Shown here in pieces: positions 17,501 through 25,401 of a stretch of DNA of 64,000 bases. The notes below the pieces were generated by a model. That model saw only the letters and a list, made by a program, of their open reading frames with translations. It was not told where the DNA came from and did not search any database. A program made the translations under genes and the position numbers. The stretch is from JADJLQ01 sp964405735. GTDB taxonomy: Bacteria > Bacteroidota > Bacteroidia > Chitinophagales > Saprospiraceae. How positions within the stretch are numbered: the first letter of the stretch is position 1; every line of letters begins with the position of its first letter. Where the stretch lies: positions 1-64,000 of the forward strand of contig CAYOPD010000010.1 of the NCBI GenBank assembly GCA_964405735.1, given 5' to 3'.

Positions 17501-19571
17501 CACCCGCTACGATATTGTGGTGGACGGCTGTTATAAAATCATCCGGAAATGGACACTCATCGACTGGTGCAAATACGACCCGCTTCAGCACCAACGCGCA
17601 CCAGATATCATCGTGAACGACAGCCTCGTGGCAGATCAGTACGGCCGGGCTTGCGTGATCCGCAACCTGAAGGACGATGGGGATGGTTATATGGTCTATA
17701 CCCAAATCATCAAGGTGGTGGACGAGGTGGCTCCGGTGATGGCCTGTAAAGACACCGTATTCTGCACTTATGTCAATGGTTGCAAGGAAACATTCAGTTT
17801 TCCTTTCTCGGCTACGGACAACTGCACCCCGTCCGGCCAGATCGGCTATAAATGGGAGCTTGACGTGGGCGCCGATGGCACCATTGATAAGAGAAGCATA
17901 CCCAATGTGAAGAATTTCAGTGAAGAATTGGCCAGCGGGACCTACCGTCTGACCGTATATGCTACCGATCGTTGCGGTAATGAGGATACCTGTACCATCG
18001 CCCTGACGGTGAAAGATTGCAAACAGCCTACGCCTTATTGTTTCAGCGGCATTGTAACCGTGGTGATGCCCCGGAACGGTGAAATTACCCTGTGGGCCAG
18101 CGATTTTAATGCAGGGAGTTTCGATAATTGCACAGCAAAAGGGAATCTGAAGTTCTTTTTTGGCAATGAAGATTGCAGCGGCCCCGGTGAACCCAGCAAA
18201 ACGTTTACCTGCAAAGAACTGGGTTTCCAGGCTTTGTGTATCTGGGTGGTGGATGAAGCCGGCAATGCCGATTATTGCATCACCTATGTGGAAATCCAGG
18301 ATCACAGTAATCCCAGGGTCTGCGCCGTTGCTTCCCTCCTTGCCCTCGGAGGCAACGTAAAAACAGAGAATTCCGAGCCGGTCCAGGATGTTCAGGTTGA
18401 ACTTAAGGCAGCAAGCGGTCTGCCTTCACAAATGATCACCGGAAATGACGGAAAATATGCCTTTGAAGGGCTGCCTTTTAATAAAAATTACCAGGTTGTT
18501 CCCAGCCGTTCCGGGGATTGGATGAATGGTGTATCCACCCTGGACCTGGTGATCATACAACAACATGTGATGGGAGTCAGGCCGCTCAATTCCATGTACA
18601 AGATGATAGCCGCCGATATTGACAATACAAAGGAAGTCAACGTCGTTGACCTGGTCGAACTGCGAAAACTCATTCTAGGCATTTATGATAAACTTCCGGC
18701 CAATCCATCCTGGCGCTTTGCCGATAAAACCAGTTTGGACAACCGGTATCCCTTTGCCATCCGGGAAATACTGGAAATGAAAGGTTTGCTTCAATCGGGA
18801 TTCAATCATGATTTCGTTGGCATCAAAATCGGTGACGTCAACCAGTCGGTGACTGCTCATCAGTTGTTGGGTGCAGAATCCAGGAGTAATGAGCCTGAAT
18901 GGGTGCTGGCAACAGATGATCGTGAGATGCAGGCCGGTCAAACCTATGAGGTGCCCTTGCGTGACGCGGAAGGGGGTTTCCTGTTGGGTTACCAGTTTAC
19001 ATTCGGATTGGATCCGCAGGCATTGGAATTTGCTGGTTACCGGAGTGGAAGCGTCCGGCTGGACCCCTCCAATTTTGGGTTCAATCACCTGGATCATGGG
19101 TGGATTTCCACCAGCTGGAACACGGAACCCGTGCAATCATTGAAAAAGGACGAAATCTTGTTTACGATTCTTTTAAAAGCCAAAAAGAAGGTGAGGTTAT
19201 CGGAAGCGTTCTCGATACATTCCAAACTGACCCCTGCAGAGGCGTATTCCAACCCGGAGGAAACCAAATCCATCCGCCTCCGGTTTACCGGCCATCCGTT
19301 GGCATCCGGCAAAATGATTCTTCACCAGAACAATCCCAACCCATTCCGGCTTCATACCCTGATTGGATTTGAACTGCCGCAGGCTGGAACCGCAGTGCTG
19401 ACCATCACCGATATTTCCGGGAAAAGCCTGAAAGTGATCCGGGGAGAGTATGGCAAAGGGTATCACCAGATCCGGATTGAAAAAACAGAATTACCCGGAA
19501 GCGGAGTCATGTATTATAAATTGGCTTCGGGGGACCAGGTATTGGTTAAAAAAATGATTGTCTTGGAATAA
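14559..19571 (+). CDS. Giant cysteine-rich T9SS surface protein, paralogue 1 (dockerin- and cohesin-like domains)
   Basis: 1670 residues. A signal peptide with a long basic n-region ends around LRAQ (residue ~40). The ectodomain is rich in cysteines and has HYR-like blocks such as DKTPPVCEKPKDITVYC near residue 735 and signature stretches DNGSRDNCC and CSPHDWFCYNT. Near residues 1260-1320 is a carboxypeptidase-regulatory-like domain. A dockerin type I-like pair follows at ~1323-1385 (GVSTLDLVIIQQHVMG and ADIDNTKEVNVVDLVELRKL). A cohesin-like beta domain spans ~1450-1560. A type A T9SS tail (NNPNPFRLHTLIGFELP to KKMIVLE) ends the protein. Paralogues lie at 57185-62305 and from 62614 to the window end. 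Surface exposure follows from the tail; binding target unknown. Confidence 0.85.
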   Translation: MYAFIPTRFNLKRDIVRKFFLPARLLLMVLLILSGQLRAQTGCPLTCNDQINISLDENCQRLLVPDDVLENPDSCKNAVVSLAYPYGTHTFSNPLVDRTHLGYTFIYRVTDTVNRNTCWGYILVEDKFPPQPVCKSIEISCFQVARFNDILGKIQDNCSQEGKAVISALDWVEYGCDSQFLGRVFRTIRSYDQWGNSTLCNDTLRIRKDSLHHVKCPDHLVLNCRVNCEKPGGSHELIQFSPDPSHPYYPTPELLLQLQERDTFNSNTRTCIPSDSMVVPGIRDIIFIAVPKNTPYPASSGLSGLASRDTCIAVDTCVNMWTTEGSQRGGLCKVSLGYKDHIVPVCGSGFKIRREWKIADWCAHRDTTCVQYIKIEDQEAPVVKSGRTRYYASVNAHACTVPVALEAFQVEDCDPVVQNYYLEYTDGDKGKKTVLNGRLPANLNLTARGGINGKRCYEIRLSLSDPCLNKTERTIDVCVSDLNPPTPLCDESTQVTVDPASCWARVYARDLDNGSRDNCCNLLHFAVAPMNLVEKTRTQAISKIETVCGKNEYWSKKAFYDAYIENWINVYVFNDYVDLSECGSVQLVLRVYEACGIPLYDPHTFPCSPHDWFCYNTSHLFRAELNFNWFDKHDKWFKNSAPRDCDWAPPVFCGDSLNYWLSYLKIKDHDKKEGFPGSIEFDDFRYFRNIFYLSKNCLELDFTPDYGDKIKALTVFEPGNTCSKNLYQDCMVRVTVADKTPPVCEKPKDITVYCDGQSGDHTYAYAKFWNCSDGKEKGKWPYAIECRKEGDGDLTDATDPTGKPFGYYGGPILINNHDEHGPSPADCDDPYNTWKPVYCKQWLCLDSLDTGRKTNYKSFFAKAILRSGGKPLEPSGVNAFYIWDNCKLDSTVKIEDTEYLDKCGAGWLKRTWTVTDQCGNKTICDQKINAVHRSDFEVVFPPDVVINCMDTAGLSPGVDKITGQVMIMDDECELVGVNYEDTRYDIVVDGCYKIIRKWTLIDWCKYDPLQHQRAPDIIVNDSLVADQYGRACVIRNLKDDGDGYMVYTQIIKVVDEVAPVMACKDTVFCTYVNGCKETFSFPFSATDNCTPSGQIGYKWELDVGADGTIDKRSIPNVKNFSEELASGTYRLTVYATDRCGNEDTCTIALTVKDCKQPTPYCFSGIVTVVMPRNGEITLWASDFNAGSFDNCTAKGNLKFFFGNEDCSGPGEPSKTFTCKELGFQALCIWVVDEAGNADYCITYVEIQDHSNPRVCAVASLLALGGNVKTENSEPVQDVQVELKAASGLPSQMITGNDGKYAFEGLPFNKNYQVVPSRSGDWMNGVSTLDLVIIQQHVMGVRPLNSMYKMIAADIDNTKEVNVVDLVELRKLILGIYDKLPANPSWRFADKTSLDNRYPFAIREILEMKGLLQSGFNHDFVGIKIGDVNQSVTAHQLLGAESRSNEPEWVLATDDREMQAGQTYEVPLRDAEGGFLLGYQFTFGLDPQALEFAGYRSGSVRLDPSNFGFNHLDHGWISTSWNTEPVQSLKKDEILFTILLKAKKKVRLSEAFSIHSKLTPAEAYSNPEETKSIRLRFTGHPLASGKMILHQNNPNPFRLHTLIGFELPQAGTAVLTITDISGKSLKVIRGEYGKGYHQIRIEKTELPGSGVMYYKLASGDQVLVKKMIVLE

Positions 19572-19592
19572 TCGAAACAATAATACAAAGTC

Positions 19593-19628
19593 AAAGGGCT
19601 GCTGCATCTCCCGGTGGCCCTTTTTTTT
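19593..19628 (+). terminator. Rho-independent terminator of the 1670-residue surface protein gene
   Basis: Stem AAAGGGC/GGCCCTTT with a ~17-nt loop runs directly into eight T residues (19621-19628), 21 nt after the stop codon. Confidence 0.75.
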
Positions 19629-19672
19629 AAACCAGGGAGCCTTGATCCTGACTTTCTGAACCCTGATTTGAA

Positions 19673-19680
19673 TATATTTG
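19673..19680 (+). promoter_or_regulatory. Candidate -7 promoter element of the metallophosphoesterase gene
   Basis: TATATTTG fits TAnnTTTG and ends 9 nt before ATG 19690. It overlaps the in-frame TTG at 19678, again favouring the ATG start. Confidence 0.5.
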
Positions 19681-19689
19681 GGCAGACGT

Positions 19690-20190
19690 ATGAAAATCGG
19701 CCTGCTCTCCGATACCCATTCTTTTCTCGACCCTCACATTCTGTCCGTTTTCGAAAATTGTGATGAAATCTGGCATGCAGGGGATTTTGGTTCGCAGGAG
19801 GTGATTGACCGGCTCCGCGCATTCAGGCCACTCCTGGGTGTATTCGGAAATATCGATGCTCCTGCCATCAGGCATCAATTTCCGGAACAGTTGCGGTGGC
19901 AGGTAGATGGATTCCGAATTTTTATGACGCACATCGCAGGGTATCCCGGAAAATATACCGCCAAAATCAGAAATGAACTGTCCGATGACCCCTGTGACCT
20001 GCTGATCTGCGGTCATTCCCATATCCTGAAAGTCATGAAGGACCATCGGTTCGGCCATTACCACATCAATCCCGGCGCCTGTGGCCATGAAGGATTTCAC
20101 CTTGTAAGGACGGTCATGCGATTTGAGATCCTGGAAAACCGGCTGCGTCACCCTGAAGTGATTGAACTGGGTCAACGGGGAAGAGTATGA
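19690..20190 (+). CDS. YfcE/MJ0936-type metallophosphoesterase
   Basis: 166 residues from ATG 19690. All five calcineurin-like metal motifs are visible: GLLSDTHSF, WHAGDFGS, GVFGNID, MTHIAGYPG and CGHSHILK. The size and compact layout match the YfcE/MJ0936 family of small phosphodiesterases that hydrolyse bis-p-nitrophenyl phosphate in vitro; the natural substrate is not known. Cytoplasmic, no signal peptide. The next gene, rluD, begins 70 nt downstream. Confidence 0.9.
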   Translation: MKIGLLSDTHSFLDPHILSVFENCDEIWHAGDFGSQEVIDRLRAFRPLLGVFGNIDAPAIRHQFPEQLRWQVDGFRIFMTHIAGYPGKYTAKIRNELSDDPCDLLICGHSHILKVMKDHRFGHYHINPGACGHEGFHLVRTVMRFEILENRLRHPEVIELGQRGRV

Positions 20191-20247
20191 GCTTGCGTTT
20201 CATGATTATTTATTCCTGACAAATCCAGGAAGCTCCTTCTGCGGGCT

Positions 20248-20255
20248 TATTTTTG
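20248..20255 (+). promoter_or_regulatory. Candidate -7 promoter element directly upstream of rluD
   Basis: TATTTTTG fits TAnnTTTG and ends 5 nt before the ATG at 20261. It supports that ATG rather than the longer open frame starting at 20162. Confidence 0.5.
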
Positions 20256-20260
20256 CAACC

Positions 20261-21322
20261 ATGCAAGACCAGGGGGACGAACAGATCCTACTCACTGACA
20301 GCGATGACCTGCAGGATCAGTTGGTTATTCAGGTAGATAAAAACCAATCGCCCCTGCGGATCGATTCTTTTTTAAATGACCGGATAAAAAATGTCTCGAG
20401 AACCCGCATCCAGCAAGGGATCCGGGCAGGGGCCATCACCGTTGATGGCAAAAACATCAAACCCAATTTTAAAATTGCCCCGATGCAAACCATCCGGGTA
20501 ATTGTGCCAAGGCACGAGGAAATCGATATTTTGCCCGAAAACCTGGCCCTGGATGTTTTTTACGAGGATGAAACTTTGCTTGTAGTCAATAAGCGGGCCG
20601 GTATGGTAGTCCATCCCGGCATTGGAAATCCGAGTCATACGCTGCTCAACGCCGTTGCCTTCCACCTTAAACTCGATCCCCGGGACCTTCGCGAATCATC
20701 TCCAGAGATTGACCGAATGGGCCTGGTCCACCGGATCGATAAGGAGACTTCGGGACTCCTCGTCATTGCCAAAACGGAATATGCCCTGTCCCACCTGGCC
20801 AAACAGTTTTATGATCATACTTCTTCCAGGGAATACCTTGCAATGGTTTGGGGAGAACCGGAGCAGGACAAAGGCACGGTGGATCTGCCTATAGGTCGCC
20901 ATCCGCGGTTCAGGCAGTTGTTTACGGTCTTTCCTGAACGGGACCAGGGAAAACATGCGGTCACGCATTATGAGGTCATTGAAAAATTATACTACGTGTC
21001 CCTCATCCGCTGCAGGCTGGAGACCGGTCGGACCCATCAGATCCGCGTGCATATGCAATCTCTGGGACATCCCGTTTTCCACGATGAAAAATATGGGGGG
21101 GACCGCATTGTGAAAGGCACCCCGCACGCCAAGTACAGGCAGTTTGTGGACAACCTGTTTAATGATTTTCCACGGCATGCCCTCCATGCCAAATCCTTGG
21201 GTTTTGTGCATCCGGTTTCCGGAAAATGGATGCAGTTTGATTCTGAACTTCCGGTGGAGTTCGACTTGCTTTTAAATAAATGGAGAAATTATACCAGCCA
21301 TAAAAAAGTATCCCGGCCATGA
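20261..21322 (+). CDS. rluD: Ribosomal large subunit pseudouridine synthase, RluD/RluA type
   Basis: 353 residues from ATG 20261; the frame is open to 20162 but that part would overlap the previous gene and shows no domain. Residues ~25-85 are an S4 RNA-binding domain (LRIDSFLNDRIKNVSRTRIQ, AITVDGKNIKPNFKI). The catalytic domain has HRIDKETSGLLVIAK with the catalytic Asp, and RLETGRTHQIRVHMQ. RluD modifies U1911/1915/1917 of 23S rRNA helix 69; among RluA-family members RluD is the best fit because of the S4 domain. It overlaps the next gene by ATGA. Confidence 0.93.
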   Translation: MQDQGDEQILLTDSDDLQDQLVIQVDKNQSPLRIDSFLNDRIKNVSRTRIQQGIRAGAITVDGKNIKPNFKIAPMQTIRVIVPRHEEIDILPENLALDVFYEDETLLVVNKRAGMVVHPGIGNPSHTLLNAVAFHLKLDPRDLRESSPEIDRMGLVHRIDKETSGLLVIAKTEYALSHLAKQFYDHTSSREYLAMVWGEPEQDKGTVDLPIGRHPRFRQLFTVFPERDQGKHAVTHYEVIEKLYYVSLIRCRLETGRTHQIRVHMQSLGHPVFHDEKYGGDRIVKGTPHAKYRQFVDNLFNDFPRHALHAKSLGFVHPVSGKWMQFDSELPVEFDLLLNKWRNYTSHKKVSRP

Positions 21323-22332
21323 ACCTGAATGATAGAATACGGTTGTTTGCTTCTTTGGGCAGGATGCTCCGGGATCACCCGGAAGGACTGCAGGAAGCCA
21401 TCCGGGAAGCCTCACTTCAAAACAACTGGTTTGATGAAAAAAATATCAGGATGGCCCTTTCCAACATCGCGGAAAATTACCTGGATGAAAAAAAACTTTC
21501 CGGTTGGATCCATGCTTATGCATTGAAAGACCCGGTGCCCAAAACCGTGGGCATCGTGATGGCCGGCAATCTGCCGCTGGTTGGCTTTCATGACCTGCTT
21601 TGTGTCTTTATGGCGGGCCACCGGTCCTTGGTAAAACTTTCACAAAAGGACCAGGTCCTATGGCCTGCGATCCGTGAAATCCTGATCCGGGAAAATCCCG
21701 CCAGTGCGGATTATTTTATGATCGCGGACCGGCTGCAGGGCATGGATGCCATCATTGCGACCGGCAGCGATAATGCTGCCCGGTATTTTCATTTTTATTT
21801 TGACCGGTATCCTCACATCATCCGTAAAAACAGGGTGGGAGTAGCCGTCTTGTCCGGCGGGGAATCCGAGGAGGAATTGGTCGCCCTGGGCCGGGATGTA
21901 TTCAGCTATTTTGGCATGGGCTGCAGAAATGTATCCAGTCTTTTTTTGCCCGCGGGTTACGATTTTACGTCATTGCTGGAAAGTTGGGACCGTTTTTCGG
22001 ATATCCTGGACCATAATGCATACCGCAATAATTTTGATTACAATATGACCCTGTTCATCATGAATAATGTGCCTTACCGGGGGAACCGGCCCGCGCTTCT
22101 TCTTGAGAATCAAGACCTGGTATCCAGGATCGGCTGTGTGCACTACCAGTACTACGATTCCCCCGGACAGGTCGCCGGCAGATTGAACGAATTAAAAGAC
22201 AAAATTCAGGTCGTTGTATCGGCCCGTCCCATTCCGGGTCTCACCACTGTGAGGCCCGGTAAGGCCCAATCCCCCGGTTTGTCGGACTACGCAGATGAAG
22301 TGGATACCATAAAATTCCTTAGCCACTTATGA
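21319..22332 (+). CDS. LuxC-like acyl-CoA reductase
   Basis: 337 residues. The region around residue 70-110 (VPKTVGIVMAGNLPLVGFHDLLCVFMAGH) is typical of the short Bacteroidota acyl-CoA reductase family related to LuxC and the aldehyde dehydrogenase superfamily. A catalytic Cys candidate is in FGMGCRNVSSLFLP. Members are predicted to reduce an acyl-CoA to an aldehyde, but I know of no defined physiological substrate for this short form. The gene is linked by 4-nt ATGA overlaps to rluD upstream and nth downstream, so the three form one transcription unit. Confidence 0.85.
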   Translation: MNLNDRIRLFASLGRMLRDHPEGLQEAIREASLQNNWFDEKNIRMALSNIAENYLDEKKLSGWIHAYALKDPVPKTVGIVMAGNLPLVGFHDLLCVFMAGHRSLVKLSQKDQVLWPAIREILIRENPASADYFMIADRLQGMDAIIATGSDNAARYFHFYFDRYPHIIRKNRVGVAVLSGGESEEELVALGRDVFSYFGMGCRNVSSLFLPAGYDFTSLLESWDRFSDILDHNAYRNNFDYNMTLFIMNNVPYRGNRPALLLENQDLVSRIGCVHYQYYDSPGQVAGRLNELKDKIQVVVSARPIPGLTTVRPGKAQSPGLSDYADEVDTIKFLSHL

Positions 22333-22961
22333 CCCGCAGGGAAAAAGCAAAAGCCATTCTTAAAATCCTCGATGAATATTTTCCCGAGGTCACCGTGCCT
22401 CTGCAGCACCGGGATCCTTTTACCCTTCTGATTGCCGTATTGTTGTCTGCCCGGTGTACCGATGAACGTGTAAACAAAACCACCCCGGAGCTTTTTGCAC
22501 TGGCCGACAATCCATCAGATATGATGAAAGTGCCGGTTGAAAAAGTCAAACAAATCATCAAACCTTGCGGGCTCAGCCCCGCCAAATCCAAAGCCATTGT
22601 TGCAACGTCGAAAATCCTGACTGAAAAATATCAGGGCAAGGTGCCGGCAGATATGGAGGCCCTTGAAACCCTTCCCGGTGTTGGACACAAAACGGCCTCC
22701 GTGGTTTTATGCCAGGCTTTCAACATACCCGCATTTCCCGTGGATACCCATATACACCGGCTGGCTTACCGTTGGGGACTCAGTGATGGAAGCAGTGTGG
22801 AACAGACCGAAAAGGACCTGAAGGCCCTGATCCCGGAGAATCGTTGGATCAAAGCACACTTGCAGATCATCCTGTTTGGAAGGAAATATTGTACAGCCCG
22901 GGCCCACGATATGGCCAAATGCCCGGTGTGTTCGCGGTATGGAGTGAAAAACCGGATGTAA
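22329..22961 (+). CDS. nth: Endonuclease III-type DNA glycosylase with an incomplete cysteine cluster
   Basis: 210 residues. The helix-hairpin-helix LPGVGHKTASVVL supplies catalytic Lys121 and the following PVDTHIHRLAYRWGL supplies Asp139, so it should be a bifunctional glycosylase/AP lyase acting on oxidised pyrimidines. The C-terminal end has cysteines only at 188, 198 and 201 (C-x9-C-x2-C), whereas E. coli Nth has four in C-x6-C-x2-C-x5-C that hold a [4Fe-4S] cluster. The fourth cysteine is missing because the protein ends nine residues after Cys201. Other internal cysteines (43, 80, 128) are not in cluster positions. Confidence 0.92.
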   Translation: MTRREKAKAILKILDEYFPEVTVPLQHRDPFTLLIAVLLSARCTDERVNKTTPELFALADNPSDMMKVPVEKVKQIIKPCGLSPAKSKAIVATSKILTEKYQGKVPADMEALETLPGVGHKTASVVLCQAFNIPAFPVDTHIHRLAYRWGLSDGSSVEQTEKDLKALIPENRWIKAHLQIILFGRKYCTARAHDMAKCPVCSRYGVKNRM

Positions 22962-22977
22962 CCGGTTAGGGTATGGA

Positions 22978-25401
22978 TTAAAAAGGCAGACCCAGGGAAA
23001 GGTTGTATTGCAGGTCTCGCAAGGAGCGGAATGGGGGGCGGTGTGTTCCGTTTTCCTGCAGGTAGGGAGTCCTCAATTTTACCCCTGAATCAAAGCGGAT
23101 GAGAAAGTAGGTAAAATCAAGTCTGAGGCCGAATCCAGTACTGAGGTACAATTGGGATAAAAATTTAGTGCTGAGTTCACCGCCGGGGAGGAGGGGATCT
23201 TCTTTTAAAATCCAGACATTGCCTCCGTCAAACAGGACGGCCCCTTTAAGAATGGAAAAAATGCCAAAGCGGTACTCCGAACCGAATTCCAGTTTGAAAT
23301 TGCCGGTTTGGTAAAAACTGAATCTGTTATTTTCCGCCTGTTCATTTTTCACGATGCCAGGCCCGATTTCGCGGATAGCCCAGCCCCGGATGCTGTTTGG
23401 CCCGCCCACATAAAACTGACGTACAAAGGGAATGGCGTTGTCTTCTCTGCCAAAAGGAAGGGCAAGCCCGCTGGCCAGCCGGAGTCCGATGTCATCCGTT
23501 CGGGACAACCTCCAGGTATACCTGGCATCAACTTCCGTACGAACAAACCGGGAAACCTTGGGCAATAATTGTTTATTGGTAAAGAGGTTGATCGCGCCTG
23601 CTTCCAGGCCTGAAGTTTCAAGGCTGATGAGGATCCGGGAGGCGTTGTTATTCGAATACTGGTTGTTGATATCAGCCGTAATTTCCTTGATGAAAATCCC
23701 GGTGAGGAGCCGGTCTTCAAAACTTTTACGCAGGAATTGCGGGGCCAGGCTGTCGAAGCCGGGTGAAAGGTCATAATTGAGGTAATCGAACCCGATTGGA
23801 TTGAACCGGTAAAAGATGCGGTTGTCTTTGGAGAATTCATATCCAAAACTGGCTTTGGTTTCCCGTTGCACGGATTGTTCGTTCCTGCCATTGTAAAAAT
23901 TGTAAAACAGGTCATAGACATTGCCTAAGGATATTCTCGTCCTGGTGGCTGTTTTGATGTTTTCGTAGAAACGGTCGGACATCAACCCAATCTGGTTGGC
24001 AATCCGGACAAATCCGATTTCCCAGAACCTGGGTACGGTCAGGCTCACTTGCGTATTAAGGCCCCAGGGCACCAATATTTTTTTTGAAATGGCCTGCAGG
24101 CCGATATTGGGAATGATGGAAAAAGTAAACTGCTCTGCCCCTTTAAACATATTGCGATGCCGGTATTGCAGGGCAACCCGGAAATCAAATAATTTGTTTC
24201 CGGCAGCCTGGTCACGGTTGGTGACATAACTGGATTCAAGGTCAACCTGGAAAAATTGTTTTTTTACTGCCGGAAGGTGAAGGCTGATATCGAGTTCATT
24301 TTCACCGGACCGATCCGGAACGATGCTGATATTCCGGTAAATACCCAGGTTTTGGAGTGCATTGCGGGTTTGTTGCAGGGCACTTAGATTGTAAAGATCG
24401 TCTTTTCTGAATTTGAGGTATTTCTCCAGGATATTGGGCCTCAGGGCTTGTGCTTGTTCACTTTCATGGTATTGGATCCGGTTGATTGTGGTATCAGCCC
24501 GGTGGACCGGATTGGATAACCGGTCAAAAGAATATACATTGATCTGTCCGATCCGGAATTGTTCAAAACCCACCAGGGTATCAGCACTCAGGAGGGTACA
24601 TTTCAGGTCAACCCATTGATTGGTGGAATCGGAAAAAAAATAATCAAAATTCGCCTTACCCAATTGAAAATAACCGGCATCCTGCAAGGTCTGTATGATC
24701 CTGGCCTGATCCGGATAGAGCAATTGTTCGTCGAGGGGCAGGCCGGGCCGCATGCGGAGCAGGGGCTTGAGGGAATCCAACAGTCCCTGGATGTGCGGAT
24801 TCTCACAGGAATAGGTGATGGATCTCACCTTCAGCGGCCTGCCGGGAGAGACGCTGTAAGTCACCCTGGCCTTTTTGTTTTTCTGGGCCACCTCGTAAAA
24901 TACCGATCCCTGGTAATATCCGGCTGCATTGAGGTGTTTGACCAGGTCGGATTGGTTTTGCAGGATCTCGGCCGTATCGAGCCACTGAGGCCGTTCGGAA
25001 AGTTTATTGATAAACAACCGGTCCCACCAGGTGGTATCTCCGGGGTCGCTGTGTTTGAAAAAAAAATAGAGGTAACTTTTTCCCAATCCGTATTCAGGGC
25101 TTGAAATGACATACCGGATCCGGTTGCGGTCGGCTTTTTTCCGGGTAAGTTCTGAATCTTCCAGTTTTACCTTGTTTTTGGTAAGGAGCACCTTTCCTTC
25201 CGGGATAAATTTGTTGATGGCGCAGGAAGACTGGATGAATACATACAGAATCACTAAAAAAAAACTCCAATTTTGCCCCGCGATACGGATAACTTTAATT
25301 TTTGATTTAAATGCTTTCAGAAAACCATGTAAAAATAATACGTTCCCTTTCCCATAAAAAGTATCGTTACAAGTATAATCTTTTCCTTGCAGAAGGGGCA
25401 A
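22978..25401 (-). CDS. tamL: TamL-like BamA/TamA family outer-membrane assembly lipoprotein
   Basis: Up to 807 residues. A hydrophobic stretch ending FIQSSC is a lipoprotein signal with the lipidated Cys at residue 60 of the longest frame. POTRA-like repeats follow (DLVKHLNAAGYYQGSVFYEV, IIQTLQDAGYFQLGKANFDY), then a BamA-type beta-barrel with the conserved GGPNSIRGWAIREIGPG and a C-terminal LSLGLPF. TamL with TamB inserts or transports envelope material in Bacteroidota. The start is unclear: the only standard start codons before Cys60 are ATG 25401, inside the divergent methyltransferase gene, and GTG 25254, which is too close to the lipobox. CTG 25320 or ATT 25299 would give textbook signal peptides. 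Confidence 0.9.
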   Translation of the reverse strand: MPLLQGKDYTCNDTFYGKGNVLFLHGFLKAFKSKIKVIRIAGQNWSFFLVILYVFIQSSCAINKFIPEGKVLLTKNKVKLEDSELTRKKADRNRIRYVISSPEYGLGKSYLYFFFKHSDPGDTTWWDRLFINKLSERPQWLDTAEILQNQSDLVKHLNAAGYYQGSVFYEVAQKNKKARVTYSVSPGRPLKVRSITYSCENPHIQGLLDSLKPLLRMRPGLPLDEQLLYPDQARIIQTLQDAGYFQLGKANFDYFFSDSTNQWVDLKCTLLSADTLVGFEQFRIGQINVYSFDRLSNPVHRADTTINRIQYHESEQAQALRPNILEKYLKFRKDDLYNLSALQQTRNALQNLGIYRNISIVPDRSGENELDISLHLPAVKKQFFQVDLESSYVTNRDQAAGNKLFDFRVALQYRHRNMFKGAEQFTFSIIPNIGLQAISKKILVPWGLNTQVSLTVPRFWEIGFVRIANQIGLMSDRFYENIKTATRTRISLGNVYDLFYNFYNGRNEQSVQRETKASFGYEFSKDNRIFYRFNPIGFDYLNYDLSPGFDSLAPQFLRKSFEDRLLTGIFIKEITADINNQYSNNNASRILISLETSGLEAGAINLFTNKQLLPKVSRFVRTEVDARYTWRLSRTDDIGLRLASGLALPFGREDNAIPFVRQFYVGGPNSIRGWAIREIGPGIVKNEQAENNRFSFYQTGNFKLEFGSEYRFGIFSILKGAVLFDGGNVWILKEDPLLPGGELSTKFLSQLYLSTGFGLRLDFTYFLIRFDSGVKLRTPYLQENGTHRPPFRSLRDLQYNLSLGLPF

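Noticed and set aside
17130..18305. 391-codon open frame on the minus strand inside the 1670-residue surface protein gene
   Set aside because: Lies wholly antisense to a gene with signal peptide, domains and a T9SS tail; its translation has no domain pattern.
20162..20260. N-terminal extension of RluD
   Set aside because: Overlaps the metallophosphoesterase 3' end, shows no family similarity, and a TAnnTTTG element lies inside it 5 nt before the preferred ATG.
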